From positions 27,484,620 through 27,548,619 of the forward strand of contig JBANSL010000010.1 in the NCBI GenBank assembly GCA_037127255.1: a stretch of 64,000 nucleotides of DNA. The letters run 5' to 3'. Position numbers and translations under genes: made by a program. Every line of letters begins with the position of its first letter. Positions within the stretch are counted from its first letter, which is position 1. Positions 38,814 through 49,287 of this stretch are shown piece after piece. The DNA is from Persicaria tinctoria (taxonomy: Eukaryota > Streptophyta > Magnoliopsida > Caryophyllales > Polygonaceae). A model generated the notes under the pieces. That model searched no databases, had not been told where the DNA came from, and worked only from the letters and a program-made list of their open reading frames with translations.

Positions 38814-40201
38814 ATGGCAGCGGGTACGAGATCGAAGGCATCGGACCTCCAATTCCAAGAGTTCAGAGACGACACCACGTCATTCATGGCTTCCACAGCC
38901 AAATCCATGGCGGATTTGCAACGGATCCAGGAAGAACAGATCAAGCAATTTGAGGAATTCAAGAAACTCAATGACCCGAGGATGGAGCAGCTCGCGGATT
39001 TCGGAGGAATCCACCTGATCCGAGTAGAAGAGATCGTCTACCTGAGGGTGCTCGAGGGGATTCACAGCAATCCACAGGGGAAAAAGGATCTTTAAGGGGT
39101 TCTGGTCCAGTGGATCAAGAAATTCCAAGTTCAAGGTGGCATCCAAGCTTCAATGGAGGAAAACCAAGCTCAAGCCAGGGAGGTAGCCACAATCGATTCC
39201 CTAAGCTGGATTTTCCAAGTTTTGATGGAAGGAAACCTCCTTCATCTTCGAGTCCTGAGGCAAGTACTGGTAGATCTAATGGTGCCAGAAAAGGTTTATG
39301 CTACAAATGTGGTGATAAATTCTTTCATGGCCATAAATGCAAGACTCAATCCCTATTCAGTTTGATTGCTCAAGAAGTGCAGGAAAAGGAGCAATCAGTG
39401 GATGTATATATCTTGCCATGATTGGGGTCCTGGTGAGGATCAAGATGACACTGAAGTTTATGTTCACGTCCTGACAGGTGGTGAATCGGGAAGCACTCTT
39501 CATGTTAAAGGCTCAGTGAAAGGTAGATCCATTACCATCTTGATTGATAGTGGAGCAACACACAATTTCTTGGACTCAAGAGTGGCTAGAGAGGTTGGGT
39601 TCGAGATCAGTAAGGCTAGTGTTATGCAAGTGAACACTATCAATGGGACAATTAGTGGGAAGGTTTGCAAAGGTTTTATATAGGAAATGCAAGGGTGCAA
39701 CTATGACCATGATATTCGTTTACTGAAAATGGAGGTTAGTGACATGATCTTGGGAACAGATTGGTTGGTAGGATTCAACCCTATTCTATTTGATTTTGTA
39801 GAGGTCCGGATTTCATTCATGAAGCTGGGGAAACAAGTTGTGATTAAGGGTTTCAAGGATGATCAGGGTCCTGACCAGGCTTGTGTCAAAACGATCAGTT
39901 GCAGGCAATTACAGAAACTGTGTAAACTCCAACCTTGTCTGAATATGATTCAGGTAGTGCAGGTTTGCGGTTTAAAGGCAACTGATACTATACTTCCAGT
40001 GGAAATTGAGGGTGTACTGCAGGAGTTTGTGGATGTTTTCCAAGAACCTAAGGAGCTTCCACCTATGAGAGATCATGAGCACTCGATTAACATGAAGGTG
40101 GGGGCAACACCTATAGCTTCCAGACCTTACATGTATGCTCACTTTCAGAAAACATAAATTGAGAAACAGGTTTTTGAGATGTTGTGCAATGGTGTTATAA
40201 G
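38814..40201 (+). pseudogene. Chromovirus gag remnant and protease
   Basis: The ATG at 38814 begins [17 protein letters not shown], a Gag N-terminus with a coiled-coil-like stretch. A frameshift follows near 39010-39095. PKLDFPSFDG (about 39207), which normally opens the Gag core, runs straight into RKPPSSSS and the knuckle CYKCGDKFFHGHKC (39300), so the core is deleted. The protease shows ILIDSGATHNFLDS (about 39538). A TAG at 39681 and a TAA at 40155 interrupt the frame. The linker to RT (MILGTDWLVGFNP, LPPMRDHEHSI) is present. It ends at the insertion of the gag-only element. Confidence 0.88.
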
Positions 40202-40206
40202 GCCTA

Positions 40207-43026
40207 TGTTTGGGGGTAAATTTTCATGAATATATATTTTTTTATTTATTATTCATGAATCATGATTATATAAACATTGTCACACCATATAAAAAAAAAG
40301 ATGTGTGATGGGTTTGCATAAAGGTTGGCAGTAAAAAAGGCCAATACATGTCAAAAAAAAGCCCAACAAGCCCAATCCAAATATATGCAGTTACAGCAAA
40401 GAGTAAAACTGCTGTTACAAGAGCCAGGAGTTACACAGGAGAAAAATAACTGTACAGAGAAAAATAAAAAAATAACTGTACGGGAGAGTGGGGGAAGTGA
40501 GGTAACTGCTCTCTAATTCCCTATATAAAAGCAAAAAGCTATTGGTGCAGGGGTTCCCTTGGTCTGGTTTTCTTCTCCTCTTTACCATATTCAACTGCGA
40601 ACCAAACAAAAAAAAGGCAGTTTCTTGGCAGTTTCTTCTTCCTCCTGGTTCCTCCTCCTCTTAGGCGTGAATCTGCCCTGTATCACACACAAAACAGAAG
40701 CAAAATTCAGCAATAGCAAGAAGCAAGGTGGTTTCAATGTATTCTGAAATCCCCCTATACAAAAGGATATAGCTTTGTACAGTTATATTGTTTTAATTAT
40801 ATGGTTTGGATTTTGTAACCGCAAAACTATCTCCCAATCATGTCGAAATGCTACCGAAATGGATTCTCGAGACCCCCCCAGTACAAAACTATATAGCTTT
40901 GTGAAGTTATATCGTTTTAAGCATTTGGTATGGGTTTCGGAATCCCAAAATCGCCTCAAACATGGCGAAACTATGGCAAAATTTTCATTTGAATTAGTTC
41001 CCTACAAAAATACTAATTCAATCAAACAAGTGGGAGACCTAGTATGCTAATCAGGTTCGGTAGGAAGCACTAAACTGTGAACAAAAACAAAACAGAAAGT
41101 TGCTTTCTGCATTCCCAAGTGAGCACAACACCAAACAAACGAAAGTCAAGTGTTCATAAAAAATCATCCGAATCTGTAACTCATTCAAGCCAACTATGCT
41201 GAACACCAAATCATTCCAAGAACTAAATTGGGCAAACAAACCTTAAGAAATTAAGAGGGTAAAATCAATTCGAGGAGAAAGAATGATGAATCGAACATAC
41301 CCGTTCAAGGGGGTCGGAGTTCCAACGATGCTCAGTGACTCCGCTTGGGGTTTAGATGAGCCTCGCTGCCCTCACCTTCCCTTCGACTGTTTAAAGGCGG
41401 AATTCTTCCACCCCTCCTTAGCCCCGGTCCTTCAAATCCCTTATTAATCGACTTTTGAAAACCCTAAAATCACAATTCAAGAAAATTAGTTGAATGCGAA
41501 AATTGCGTACTCAATTGAAAGGGGGTTTAACTGAAGATCTGAAATTTAGATCAAGAGTTACACAAAAATCAGATTGGGCACCAAATATTGGGGCTAAAAT
41601 TTGCAAACAAACAAAAAGCCCTAAAACATACCTAATTGGAAAGATTTGGGGTTGGAAGGTCCCTGATTTGTGCCTCGCTGTCGAAGTCGGACCCCTTGCT
41701 CTGCCCCACTTCTTCGTTTCAATTGCCCAAAGCCAGTGTTTCGAGCCTCCATGGTGGTGTGTCAATGGAACGCCGCCGCCGCTCTCGAAGAACACCTAGC
41801 GTTCTTTTGTCGCCAGGAGGGAGATGAACTACACGAGCTGCTGAGGGGCAAAGGCTAGGCTGGATCAATTTAATCAATTGGACCCGTTTAGCAAAGGTCT
41901 TAAAATGGGCTTTGTCCAAACAAAAAGAAATGGGAGCTAGCAATACTCCGTGTACGACATGAAGGTCTCCAAACATATACATAATTATAAAACTGACCCA
42001 CAAAAATATACGAATTATAATTGGCACAAATTAAGAATTCGAGTTTGATAAAAAAATATAAAATTAAACTCGTCAAATATTCTTTGCCAATTAATTCTAG
42101 TGGGTCAATCTCAAATCGGCTCCTAAATATAAAACGGAGTCAAAATCTCAAATCGAGTTTCACCAAATATAAACTCGGTTAAAGGTAGAACTACGTAAAG
42201 ACTTGACGTCGTAAAAACGGCTACGTAGGTAACCCGATATTAAATTCTAAAAATATATCGGGTACAGTCGTCCGCCTCTAAATTCTCTTTAAATGAATAT
42301 GAGGTCAAAACAAAACAAACAAATTGGTTCGGAAAGAACTACATAAGATTTGATCCCTTCAAACGGGTATGTAGGAAGCTTGACATAAAGCTACGAGCTC
42401 GTCGAGTTCAATCCCGATCCTCAAACGATCAAATTTTTAAAACCAAATCAAACGGTTTCAAAAGAAAAAGAACTACGTAAAGACTTGACGCCGCAAAAAC
42501 GGCTACGTAGGTAACCCGATATTAAATCTCAAAATATGTCGGGTACAATCGCTAATCCCTAAATTCACTTTTAAAATGAAAATGGGGTTAAAAATTAAAT
42601 CTAAATTAAATACACATGATTTTCCGTGTAAGTGATAGCCGTTGAGTTGGGAAACCCTTCCGAGAAGGTGTGCTCAATTTATTCGGGTGATACACGAGAA
42701 AATCTCATGCATATGATAGTGTGATTTATGTTAGGGCTACCCTTCCGAGAAGGTGGGTCCTAATACGATCCAATGATGCATGAAAACCTTAAAGGTGATA
42801 AAACACAGAAAATCCAAAACACTCTGAACTACGTGAGGCTTGATTCTCTTCCAAGAGATATGTAGGCAACCCGTTAAAATTCGGGTGCAGCCCAAATCAC
42901 CAAAGCCACTCAAATCTTGGTGTCGATACGACTTCGAATCAAGAGGATAACCAAAAGGGGTCGAACTCAAATATTTAAAATCAAATAAAATGTGTTGTAC
43001 GATTATTGCGCATTTTTTGTCCAACA
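40207..43026 (+). mobile_element. 5' LTR of the gag-only element (2.8 kb)
   Basis: The TG start follows the target duplication and the CA end precedes the PBS. The last roughly 500 bp (from about 42525) are almost identical to 47532-48034. The left part holds no recognisable gene; frames at 41494-42027 on both strands are unassigned and there may be further nested insertions around 41050-41900. The right part carries four copies of hairpin motif 1 and two of motif 2. Confidence 0.7.
42188..42876 (+). repeat. Hairpin motifs in the 5' LTR (four of type 1, two of type 2)
   Basis: Type 1 (GAACTACGT…ACGTAGG) lies at 42188-42236, 42346-42376, 42470-42517 and 42826-42873. Type 2 (…CCTTCCGAGAAGG…) has cores at 42642-42677 and 42731-42763. 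Each copy folds into an outer and an inner stem. The stem bases differ between copies while pairing is kept: outer CTACGT/ACGTAG against CTACAT/ATGTAG in type 1, and TTGAG/CTCAA against TTAGG/CCTAA in type 2. Confidence 0.8.
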
Positions 43027-43032
43027 TATTTT

Positions 43033-43049
43033 TGGCACGCTCGGTGGGA
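43033..43049 (+). other. Primer binding site of the gag-only element
   Basis: TGGCACGCTCGGTGGGA starts six bases after the LTR end. It is the usual position for the tRNA primer site, and I recall similar words in Tat-like plant elements. The matching tRNA was not identified. Confidence 0.6.
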
Positions 43050-43119
43050 CCCTTTTTGCCTTTTCATCTCTTAGTTGTATTTATACTAATACATGGTTAT
43101 ATCTTTTTGAAAGGTACAA

Positions 43120-46100
43120 ATGGCAACAAAAGCAATTGCTACCTTCAACGAGCTCCCGGCAACCTTCATCATCAAAGGAGGCCGCTGGATCAAGAAAAGA
43201 TCATATGAAGCTCACTGTGACATCACCCGGGACTCGACGTCTTCAACGATCCCGGTCAACAACATCTTTGGGGCTCTTCAAGCTTTAGAGAACAAGACTG
43301 TCATCAAGTGGGTGTCGAAGTCTCCTGCAACGCTTTCAAGGGATGGGGGCATGAAGCCTGAAGCCCTTCCAAGGCATGGGGGCAGGAAGCTCAAGATCAC
43401 CCGACTCGGTGACAACAAGCTTAATAACCAACCCATCTGCAACAGGCTCAAAATGCAGGAGGGTGGTTACAACGGCACAAAGCCAACTATTGAGGTCACT
43501 CAAAAACCCATCATTCATGTTACCAAAAAGAATGAGGGGTTGATCGCAACGTCTGCACAAACTGTCTCCATTGCCAAGAAGGCACCCATATCTATGAAGA
43601 GAAGGAGACGCAAGTGTGGATCTCAACGCGACAAGACAAGACCTCTTCTTGTGCTACCTCATTCATCAAATTTAGAGCGAGCCAGTACAACCCTTGCAAA
43701 GGATCTTCTTAGATCGCAAGGGGCAGAAGAAATTCCACAAGTGGCTTCTCCAAGTCGGATCCTCGTTGGGTCTATGTTCATTTATCCGAGAGAGGTTGTA
43801 CAAGTCAACATGGCCTCATATTCGGAAGAGATGGAACCCATGGCCACAAAGGTTAAGCCTTCAAGGTCCAAGAAAGGCGAGAAGGCTCAAGAAACATGTC
43901 ATGTCTCCAAAGAGGATGCAAAAGATGAAGACCGGTTGAAGTTAACAAGTTCAGATGCTTCAATGGTTAAATCTCAAGCAAACATCTCACAAGAGGGACC
44001 AGATGTGATGCAAGTATTGACTACCAGCACATCAAGTGTCGAGGAGCAGCTTCAAGACTTACAAAGAAAGCTCAATGAAAAAGATTCTCAAATCGCATCA
44101 CTCCTCGCTCAAATCAATATTCAAGCTCAAGCAAATAGACAAGAGCAATCAAGGCCAAATGGTGAAGGGTCAAGCGGTAGCACATCGATCACTCAACAAG
44201 AAATCAAAGAGATGATCGCTCAAGGGATAAAAGAAGCATGTGCATCACAAAATCCAGCAGTGCTTGGGTATAGAAGACCTTATCCAACACATTATGATTT
44301 GATGCCATTTCCCCCAGGCTACCAAAGACCGAGCTTTGAAAAGTTCGATGGCCTTCACGGTTCACCCCACGAGCACCTAGCTCATTTTTATTCTGCTTGT
44401 GGTGAAACTGCCTTAAATGATGCCTTATTAATTAGGCAATTTGTCCAATCTTTGAAAGGATCGGCATTCACTTGGTACACTCAACTTCAACCAGGGTCGA
44501 TTCAAACATGGGACGATCTACAAAGAGAGTTCCTAGCTCAGTTTGTGAGCTCGAAAGCGAGAATTTCCATTCTAGATCTCGCAAACACCTATCAAAGGCC
44601 TAACGAGCTTGCGAACGACTTCATCGCTAGGTGGAGGAGTATAAGACTCCAATGCCATGAGAAATTAAGTGAACAAGCGTGTGTTCAAATGTGCACCAAC
44701 AACTTAATACCGGAATTAGCGGTACATGTTGGAAGTGCCGAACCTCGTTCATTTAACGAGTTGGTATCTAAAGCGTGTAATGTTGAAAAACAACTAGCAC
44801 GAGGATCCAACAAGCCTCGAGATAGTGAGGCTAACACAACTGATGGCGATGAGGTACAAGATGAAGATGAGTCCATGGCGACTTTCGTCAAACATGATCG
44901 AGAACTCGTTAACAAAAATGGTTCCCAAGCTCAAATAAAAGAGAAAGCCAAGGAACCAGCCAATAGACGCACCCTTCATGCAAGAAGGCAAAAGAAATAT
45001 CCTTTTGACGATGATGATGTGGAAGGGATATTCGATGAATTGGTGAGTGCTAAACTTTTAACACTCCCGGAGCCAAAAAGGCCAAAAGAGGTCGGCAAAA
45101 TGAGTGATCCAAAATACTGCTCATATCATCAACTCGTTAGTCACCCAATCAAGGATTGCTACGTCTTCAAAGACGTCATAGAGGAGATGATTAACAAAGG
45201 AGAAATTGAAATCGAGGGGGCAATATCCTCAACTCAAGCAGCTTCAGCAAATACCATTTCAGTGGTAGACGTTGCAGAGTCCACTCCCTCACTCCAAGTG
45301 TCTTCTCAAACAGAAAAAACATTTGCTATGGTTATTGAAGCTGGAGGCAGCCCCACGGTTTCATTGCCTTTTAAAGCATTGGTGAAAGATGACACTTCAA
45401 AAGAAGAGTCCTTGAATGAAAAAGACATCGCTCAATGTTGTATGGTCTCATGGACCAATGACATGGATGAAAATGAAGCAGGAGTTAAAAAGATTACTCT
45501 TCACTCCAAGAAGCAAGTTCTCTCCTCAAAATCAAGAGAGAAATCAAAAGGAAGGAAATCAAGCTTCGGTCAAGCTTCAAAAACGCACAAGAAGAATAAC
45601 TTTCAAGTGCAAAAGCTAAAACCCTCTTTCAAGGGTAAAGCTCCACAAAAACTTGTCGAGGAGGCTTGTGTCAAAAATTTCCAAATCTCATACGAAGAGG
45701 GTGTTCTAACTGCAAGTGTGATAGAGCCTAGAGTGTCCGCATTTGAAAGGCTCGAGACGGCTTCAAGTGAAACTCCTAAACCTTCGGTGTTTAAAAGGCT
45801 TGATCTAGCCTTTACAAGCAACGCACCGAAATCTTCAGTATTTGAAAGACTCAATCTCGCATCAACAAATGAAGCATCCAAATCGTCAGTGTTTCAAAGG
45901 CTTGATATGGCATTGACAAGTGAAGAATCTAAACCCTCGGTGTTTCAAAGGCTTAATGTAGCCTCGACAAGTGGAGAATCTAAAACTCCGATATTTGAAA
46001 GGCTCGGAAAAGTTGATGAGTCTAGAAGCAAGAAGGTCCAAATGAAAAGGCCTAAAAGCAAGAGCTCCGGAAGAGACAGTCAAAAGTTCTCATCCATAAG

Positions 46101-46134
46101 CTCAACTAAGTCATGGACACCTAAAGCCAAGTAA
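43120..46134 (+). CDS. gag: Gag protein of the gag-only element, 1004 aa, intact
   Basis: One uninterrupted frame runs from an ATG 94 bp after the LTR. Residues 1-300 are basic and low in recognisable features. About 305-345 form a coiled-coil-like stretch (EEQLQDLQRKLNEKDSQI). About 400-560 match the retrotransposon Gag core (FEKFDG…HFYSACGE…FTWYTQL…WDDLQREFLAQF…RPNELANDFIARWRS). About 664-685 have a Cys/His cluster CSYHQLVSHPIKDCYVF in place of a classic CCHC knuckle. About 870-965 are six F-x-R-L repeats of some 20 residues (SVFKRL, SVFERL, SVFQRL …). It stops at 46132-46134 with no protease following. In the family Gag builds the particle around the RNA; enzymes would have to come from another element. 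Conservation of 1004 open codons points to a young insertion or to selection. Confidence 0.88.
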   Translation: MATKAIATFNELPATFIIKGGRWIKKRSYEAHCDITRDSTSSTIPVNNIFGALQALENKTVIKWVSKSPATLSRDGGMKPEALPRHGGRKLKITRLGDNKLNNQPICNRLKMQEGGYNGTKPTIEVTQKPIIHVTKKNEGLIATSAQTVSIAKKAPISMKRRRRKCGSQRDKTRPLLVLPHSSNLERASTTLAKDLLRSQGAEEIPQVASPSRILVGSMFIYPREVVQVNMASYSEEMEPMATKVKPSRSKKGEKAQETCHVSKEDAKDEDRLKLTSSDASMVKSQANISQEGPDVMQVLTTSTSSVEEQLQDLQRKLNEKDSQIASLLAQINIQAQANRQEQSRPNGEGSSGSTSITQQEIKEMIAQGIKEACASQNPAVLGYRRPYPTHYDLMPFPPGYQRPSFEKFDGLHGSPHEHLAHFYSACGETALNDALLIRQFVQSLKGSAFTWYTQLQPGSIQTWDDLQREFLAQFVSSKARISILDLANTYQRPNELANDFIARWRSIRLQCHEKLSEQACVQMCTNNLIPELAVHVGSAEPRSFNELVSKACNVEKQLARGSNKPRDSEANTTDGDEVQDEDESMATFVKHDRELVNKNGSQAQIKEKAKEPANRRTLHARRQKKYPFDDDDVEGIFDELVSAKLLTLPEPKRPKEVGKMSDPKYCSYHQLVSHPIKDCYVFKDVIEEMINKGEIEIEGAISSTQAASANTISVVDVAESTPSLQVSSQTEKTFAMVIEAGGSPTVSLPFKALVKDDTSKEESLNEKDIAQCCMVSWTNDMDENEAGVKKITLHSKKQVLSSKSREKSKGRKSSFGQASKTHKKNNFQVQKLKPSFKGKAPQKLVEEACVKNFQISYEEGVLTASVIEPRVSAFERLETASSETPKPSVFKRLDLAFTSNAPKSSVFERLNLASTNEASKSSVFQRLDMALTSEESKPSVFQRLNVASTSGESKTPIFERLGKVDESRSKKVQMKRPKSKSSGRDSQKFSSISSTKSWTPKAK
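45735..46010 (+). repeat. 60 bp in-frame tandem repeat in gag (F-x-R-L units)
   Basis: Six copies with a period near 60 bp encode (A/V/I)F(E/K/Q)RL followed by a Ser/Thr/Glu-rich spacer. Similar phrases occur upstream of the protease in many plant Tat-type gypsy polyproteins (recollection). Confidence 0.85.
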
Positions 46135-47531
46135 GAGTGTCAAAATGACCAAGTAGTTTCCAAGGCGGAAAAACAAATAGTCCTGCCTAGAACTACGTTA
46201 AGACTTGATCCCCAACAAGGGGTACGTAGGAAATTTGGCATCGGAAAAAAAAAACGTGTCAAATTCAGTCGCATAAAAAAAAAGGAGAGAGAAAAAGTTT
46301 CCGGGTTCGCATATGATAGTCAGGTTATTCGGGAAAGCCTTCCTAAAAGGTGGGCCCGAGTGATTTGAATGATGCGGTAAAAAAAAAAGAAAAAAAAAGA
46401 GGAAAACAAAATCCCGGTTTGCACATGATAGTCGAGTTATTTGGGAAACCCTTCCTAGAAGGTGTGCTCGAATAATTCGAATGATGCAAAGTTTATCAAA
46501 AAAAAAAAAAAAAAAGGACTCGAAATTAGTCCGAAAATCAAACAACCCGGAAGCATAAGAAAAAAAAGGGTTCACAAAGAACTACGAGCGGCTTGATCCC
46601 TCACAAAGGGGGTACGTAGGCAGTCTAGCTAGTCCAAGACTCCAAATGCTAGGTGCAGCCACAAAAACAAACAAATCATCTTCTTTTCTCAGCAAAGAAG
46701 AAAAAGAAGTCAAATCCTCTGTTTTTGTAGTCAAATGAGCATTTTCTCAACTACGAGGAGAAAAGTCAAGTATGGTATAAAGACTTGCACGTTTTGTGCC
46801 TATACTGAAGATGAGGCAAAGGGAAAAGCGAGAGAGAAAATTTTTGTCTTTCAAAGACATTCTCATAAAAAGAGAAATAAACAAAAGGCCTCTGCCTAAA
46901 TTTTTCGACTTTGATCATCACGTCCAAATGTGATAGTCAATTCAAGTCTCATAAATCAAATTTCCTTCCAAGGAACCATAAACCGAACGTTGTCTCAAAG
47001 CATGGCTAATCAAATGGTCAATGTTTCCTTCTCTCTCAAAGCCAAAAATGCCCAAGCCTCTCAAAACTCTTCAAACCCTCTCAAACAGAAATTGGCCTAC
47101 ATTATCTGCATATGTACGGTCATTCAAAGCCCCCCAAAATTCAAAAACTAAAACTCAAAGAAAAAAGCCATTAAATGCTTTGGCTTCAAATGGTATGGGT
47201 ATCATATTTCAAAATCGTCTCATGTGAGATTTTGATCATAAAGCTTCAACCACAAAAGGTTACAAAAGCTTAAACATACGACACCAAGTCGTCAAAGCCA
47301 AATTCTTGTCCCTCACAAGAAAACCTTCAAATCTAGATCCAAGCTTAAAGTCAACATCTTCGACCAAAAGCCAAAAAAATCAATTTGGCAAAAAGTTAAA
47401 GCAAAATTGACTCAAAGCCAAAAATCCAATCAGGTTAAAAGCTCAAAAGCCAAACCGGTTGAAAAGCTAGAAAAGCGTAAATCAAATTTAAAGAAGGAAA
47501 TGGGGTTAAAATTAAATCTAAATTCACTTTT
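46135..47531 (+). other. Non-coding 3' leader of the gag-only element with hairpin motifs
   Basis: Hairpin type 1 recurs at 46190-46230 and 46579-46625, type 2 at 46329-46359 and 46432-46471, with A-runs (46246, 46268, 46378-46400, 46498-46515) between them. The rest (46630-47530) is A-rich with no recognisable gene. The junction to the 3' LTR remnant is near 47532. Confidence 0.6.
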
Positions 47532-48034
47532 AAATCTCAAAATATGTCGGGTACAGTCCCTAATCCCTAAATTCACTTTTAAAATGAAAATGGGGTTAAA
47601 AATTAAATCTAAATTAAATACACATGATTTTCCGTGTAAGTGATAGCCGTTGAGTTGGGAAACCCTTCCGAGAAGGTGTCCTCAATTTATTCGGGTGATA
47701 CACGAGAAAATCTCATGCATATGATAGTGTGATTTATGTTAGGGCTACCCTTCCGAGAAGGTGGGTCATAATACGATCCAATGATGCATGAAAACCTTAA
47801 AGGTGATAAAACACACAAAATCCAAAACACTCTGAACTACGTGAGGCTTGATTCTCTTCCAAGAGATACGTAGGCAACCCGTTAAAATTCGGGTGCAGCC
47901 CAAATCACCAAAGCCACTCAAATCTTGGTGTCGATACGACTTCGAATCAAGAGGATAACCAAAAGGGGTCGAACTCAAATATTTAAAATCAAATAAAATG
48001 TGTTGTACGATTATTGCGCATTTTTTGTCCAACA
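47532..48034 (+). mobile_element. Shortened 3' LTR of the gag-only element
   Basis: About 500 bp, nearly identical to 42525-43026, with a few differences (e.g. the type 1 hairpin at 47834-47881 reads ACGTAGG where the 5' copy reads ATGTAGG). The left 2.3 kb of the LTR are missing. Confidence 0.85.
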
Positions 48035-48348
48035 GCCTAGTCATAGCCCTTTTGCGTCTCCAACCTATGTGGCTAGCTGAGATCTTTGAGAGCTATAAAG
48101 GGGATCAAGTAGTACAAGGTCTATTGATTACTGCAATGTCTGCAAGTCCAGGAATGTTTACAGTTACAAAAGGCCTACTCAGGTATAAAGGCAGGTTGAT
48201 CATTGGTACTAACTCTGATCTACAAGCTAGGTTGTTAAGATCCTTTCATGAGGATTCAATGGGAGGACACTCAGGCATACAACCTACTTATCAAAGACTG
48301 AAGAGTCTTTTCTACTGGCAAGGGTTGAAGGCTGAAGTGTCTGAATTT
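48035..48348 (+). pseudogene. Chromovirus RT edge joined to integrase-side sequence, copy A
   Basis: After the duplicated GCCTA the frame encodes the short RT phrase (SHSPFASP) up to 48060, then jumps to the RNase H/integrase connection and the integrase zinc region (LLRSFHEDSMGGHSGIQPTY). RT and RNase H have been deleted between them. Positions 48061-48348 recur at 49288-49575. Confidence 0.8.
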
Positions 48349-49287
48349 TATTCTGAATTTTTAATTAAGTAACCAGAGGAAACGTTAGGCAGGGGAGTAC
48401 TGGGTTTTAGTTTTTTTTTTGTTTTTCAATCGAACAAGAGGAAGGACGAACAGGTTGGTACGTAGTTTTTCATTTTCTTGCTTTTGTTAATTGATCGATT
48501 ATGAACAACTAAATTCTCTTTGCTCGGGGAAATTAATCGAAGCTTCAGGTTTTCTATTTCATTGTGAGATTTCTATTCCTAATACTCCTCTTTGAATATC
48601 ATTAATTCTTTGCGCTGATTGTTTAGGGTTTTCGTGAATTTCCGTTAGTCTGATCAACTGATGCCTTTTCATGATAATCTATAGCTAGATATAGGTAATT
48701 TCTGGTTGAATTATCTATATTATTGTGTAGCAAAATATAAATCTCTGAAACTGGTTGATTTAGGGATTTGTATGAAGAATTGATTTGCAATTGATGCAAT
48801 AACTGGTTGTGCGTGTCGATTGTCTTTGTTGATTTCCTTTAAGCTTAATCGATTATTGAATTGAATCTTGATAGTTTCAGGGTTGTTTGATAATTAGGGT
48901 TTTCAGGGTCTGGTTGTCCTGTTAACTAGATTCGATAAGGAATTGGATTCAAAAGACCTAGTCTTTCCACAACAAAGTATTCAAGAGGAAGTTATCTATT
49001 CGATTTCGATGATCAATGAACAAACTTGATTGCTGAGATTGGTTGACCTAAGCTATTTATCACATATTTGTTCAAGTAATTTGTTTAGTTTGCTTCCTTT
49101 TGCTTTTTACTTAGTTAGTCTAAACCATCAAAATCCCCCCTCTTTGTTTCTTGTTCTTGTTGACACACTTGACTTGCATACAAATTGCTTACTCTCTGTG
49201 GGATCGACCCGTACTTGCCAAACTACATTAGTTAGGTTAGTCGGATTTATTTGATAGGATTTAAGGCGACTGGAAATCCTCTGTCAG
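48349..49287 (+). mobile_element. LTR-like fragment between two copies of a 288 bp repeat
   Basis: The right end has the phrase ctctgtgggatcgacccgta…ctacattagttaggtt and ends CTCTGTCA at 49286, closely resembling the solo LTR end at 14090-14174. No clear TG start is found on the left (perhaps TGAATTTTTA at 48354) and no 5 bp duplication, so it is probably truncated. No genes. Confidence 0.55.

Larger units (their letters stand above)
40207..48034 (+). mobile_element. Gag-only LTR element (TR-GAG-like), 7.8 kb
   Basis: It is flanked by a perfect 5 bp duplication GCCTA (40202-40206 and 48035-48039). It starts TGTTTGGGGG and ends TTGTCCAACA. The long 5' LTR is 40207-43026, the leader with PBS follows, then one intact 1004-codon gag frame, a non-coding 3' leader and a shortened 3' LTR (47532-48034). 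There is no protease, RT, RNase H or integrase, as described for plant TR-GAG elements, which depend on enzymes of other elements. The 3' LTR lacks about 2.3 kb of the 5' LTR's left part, so the present copy is also deleted. Confidence 0.82.

Noticed and set aside
43336..43626. Minus-strand frames opposite the 1004-codon gag
   Set aside because: They are shadows of the strongly coding plus strand.
42188..47881. CRISPR-like array
   Set aside because: The repeats are irregularly spaced hairpins within an LTR element of a plant genome. There are no uniform spacers.
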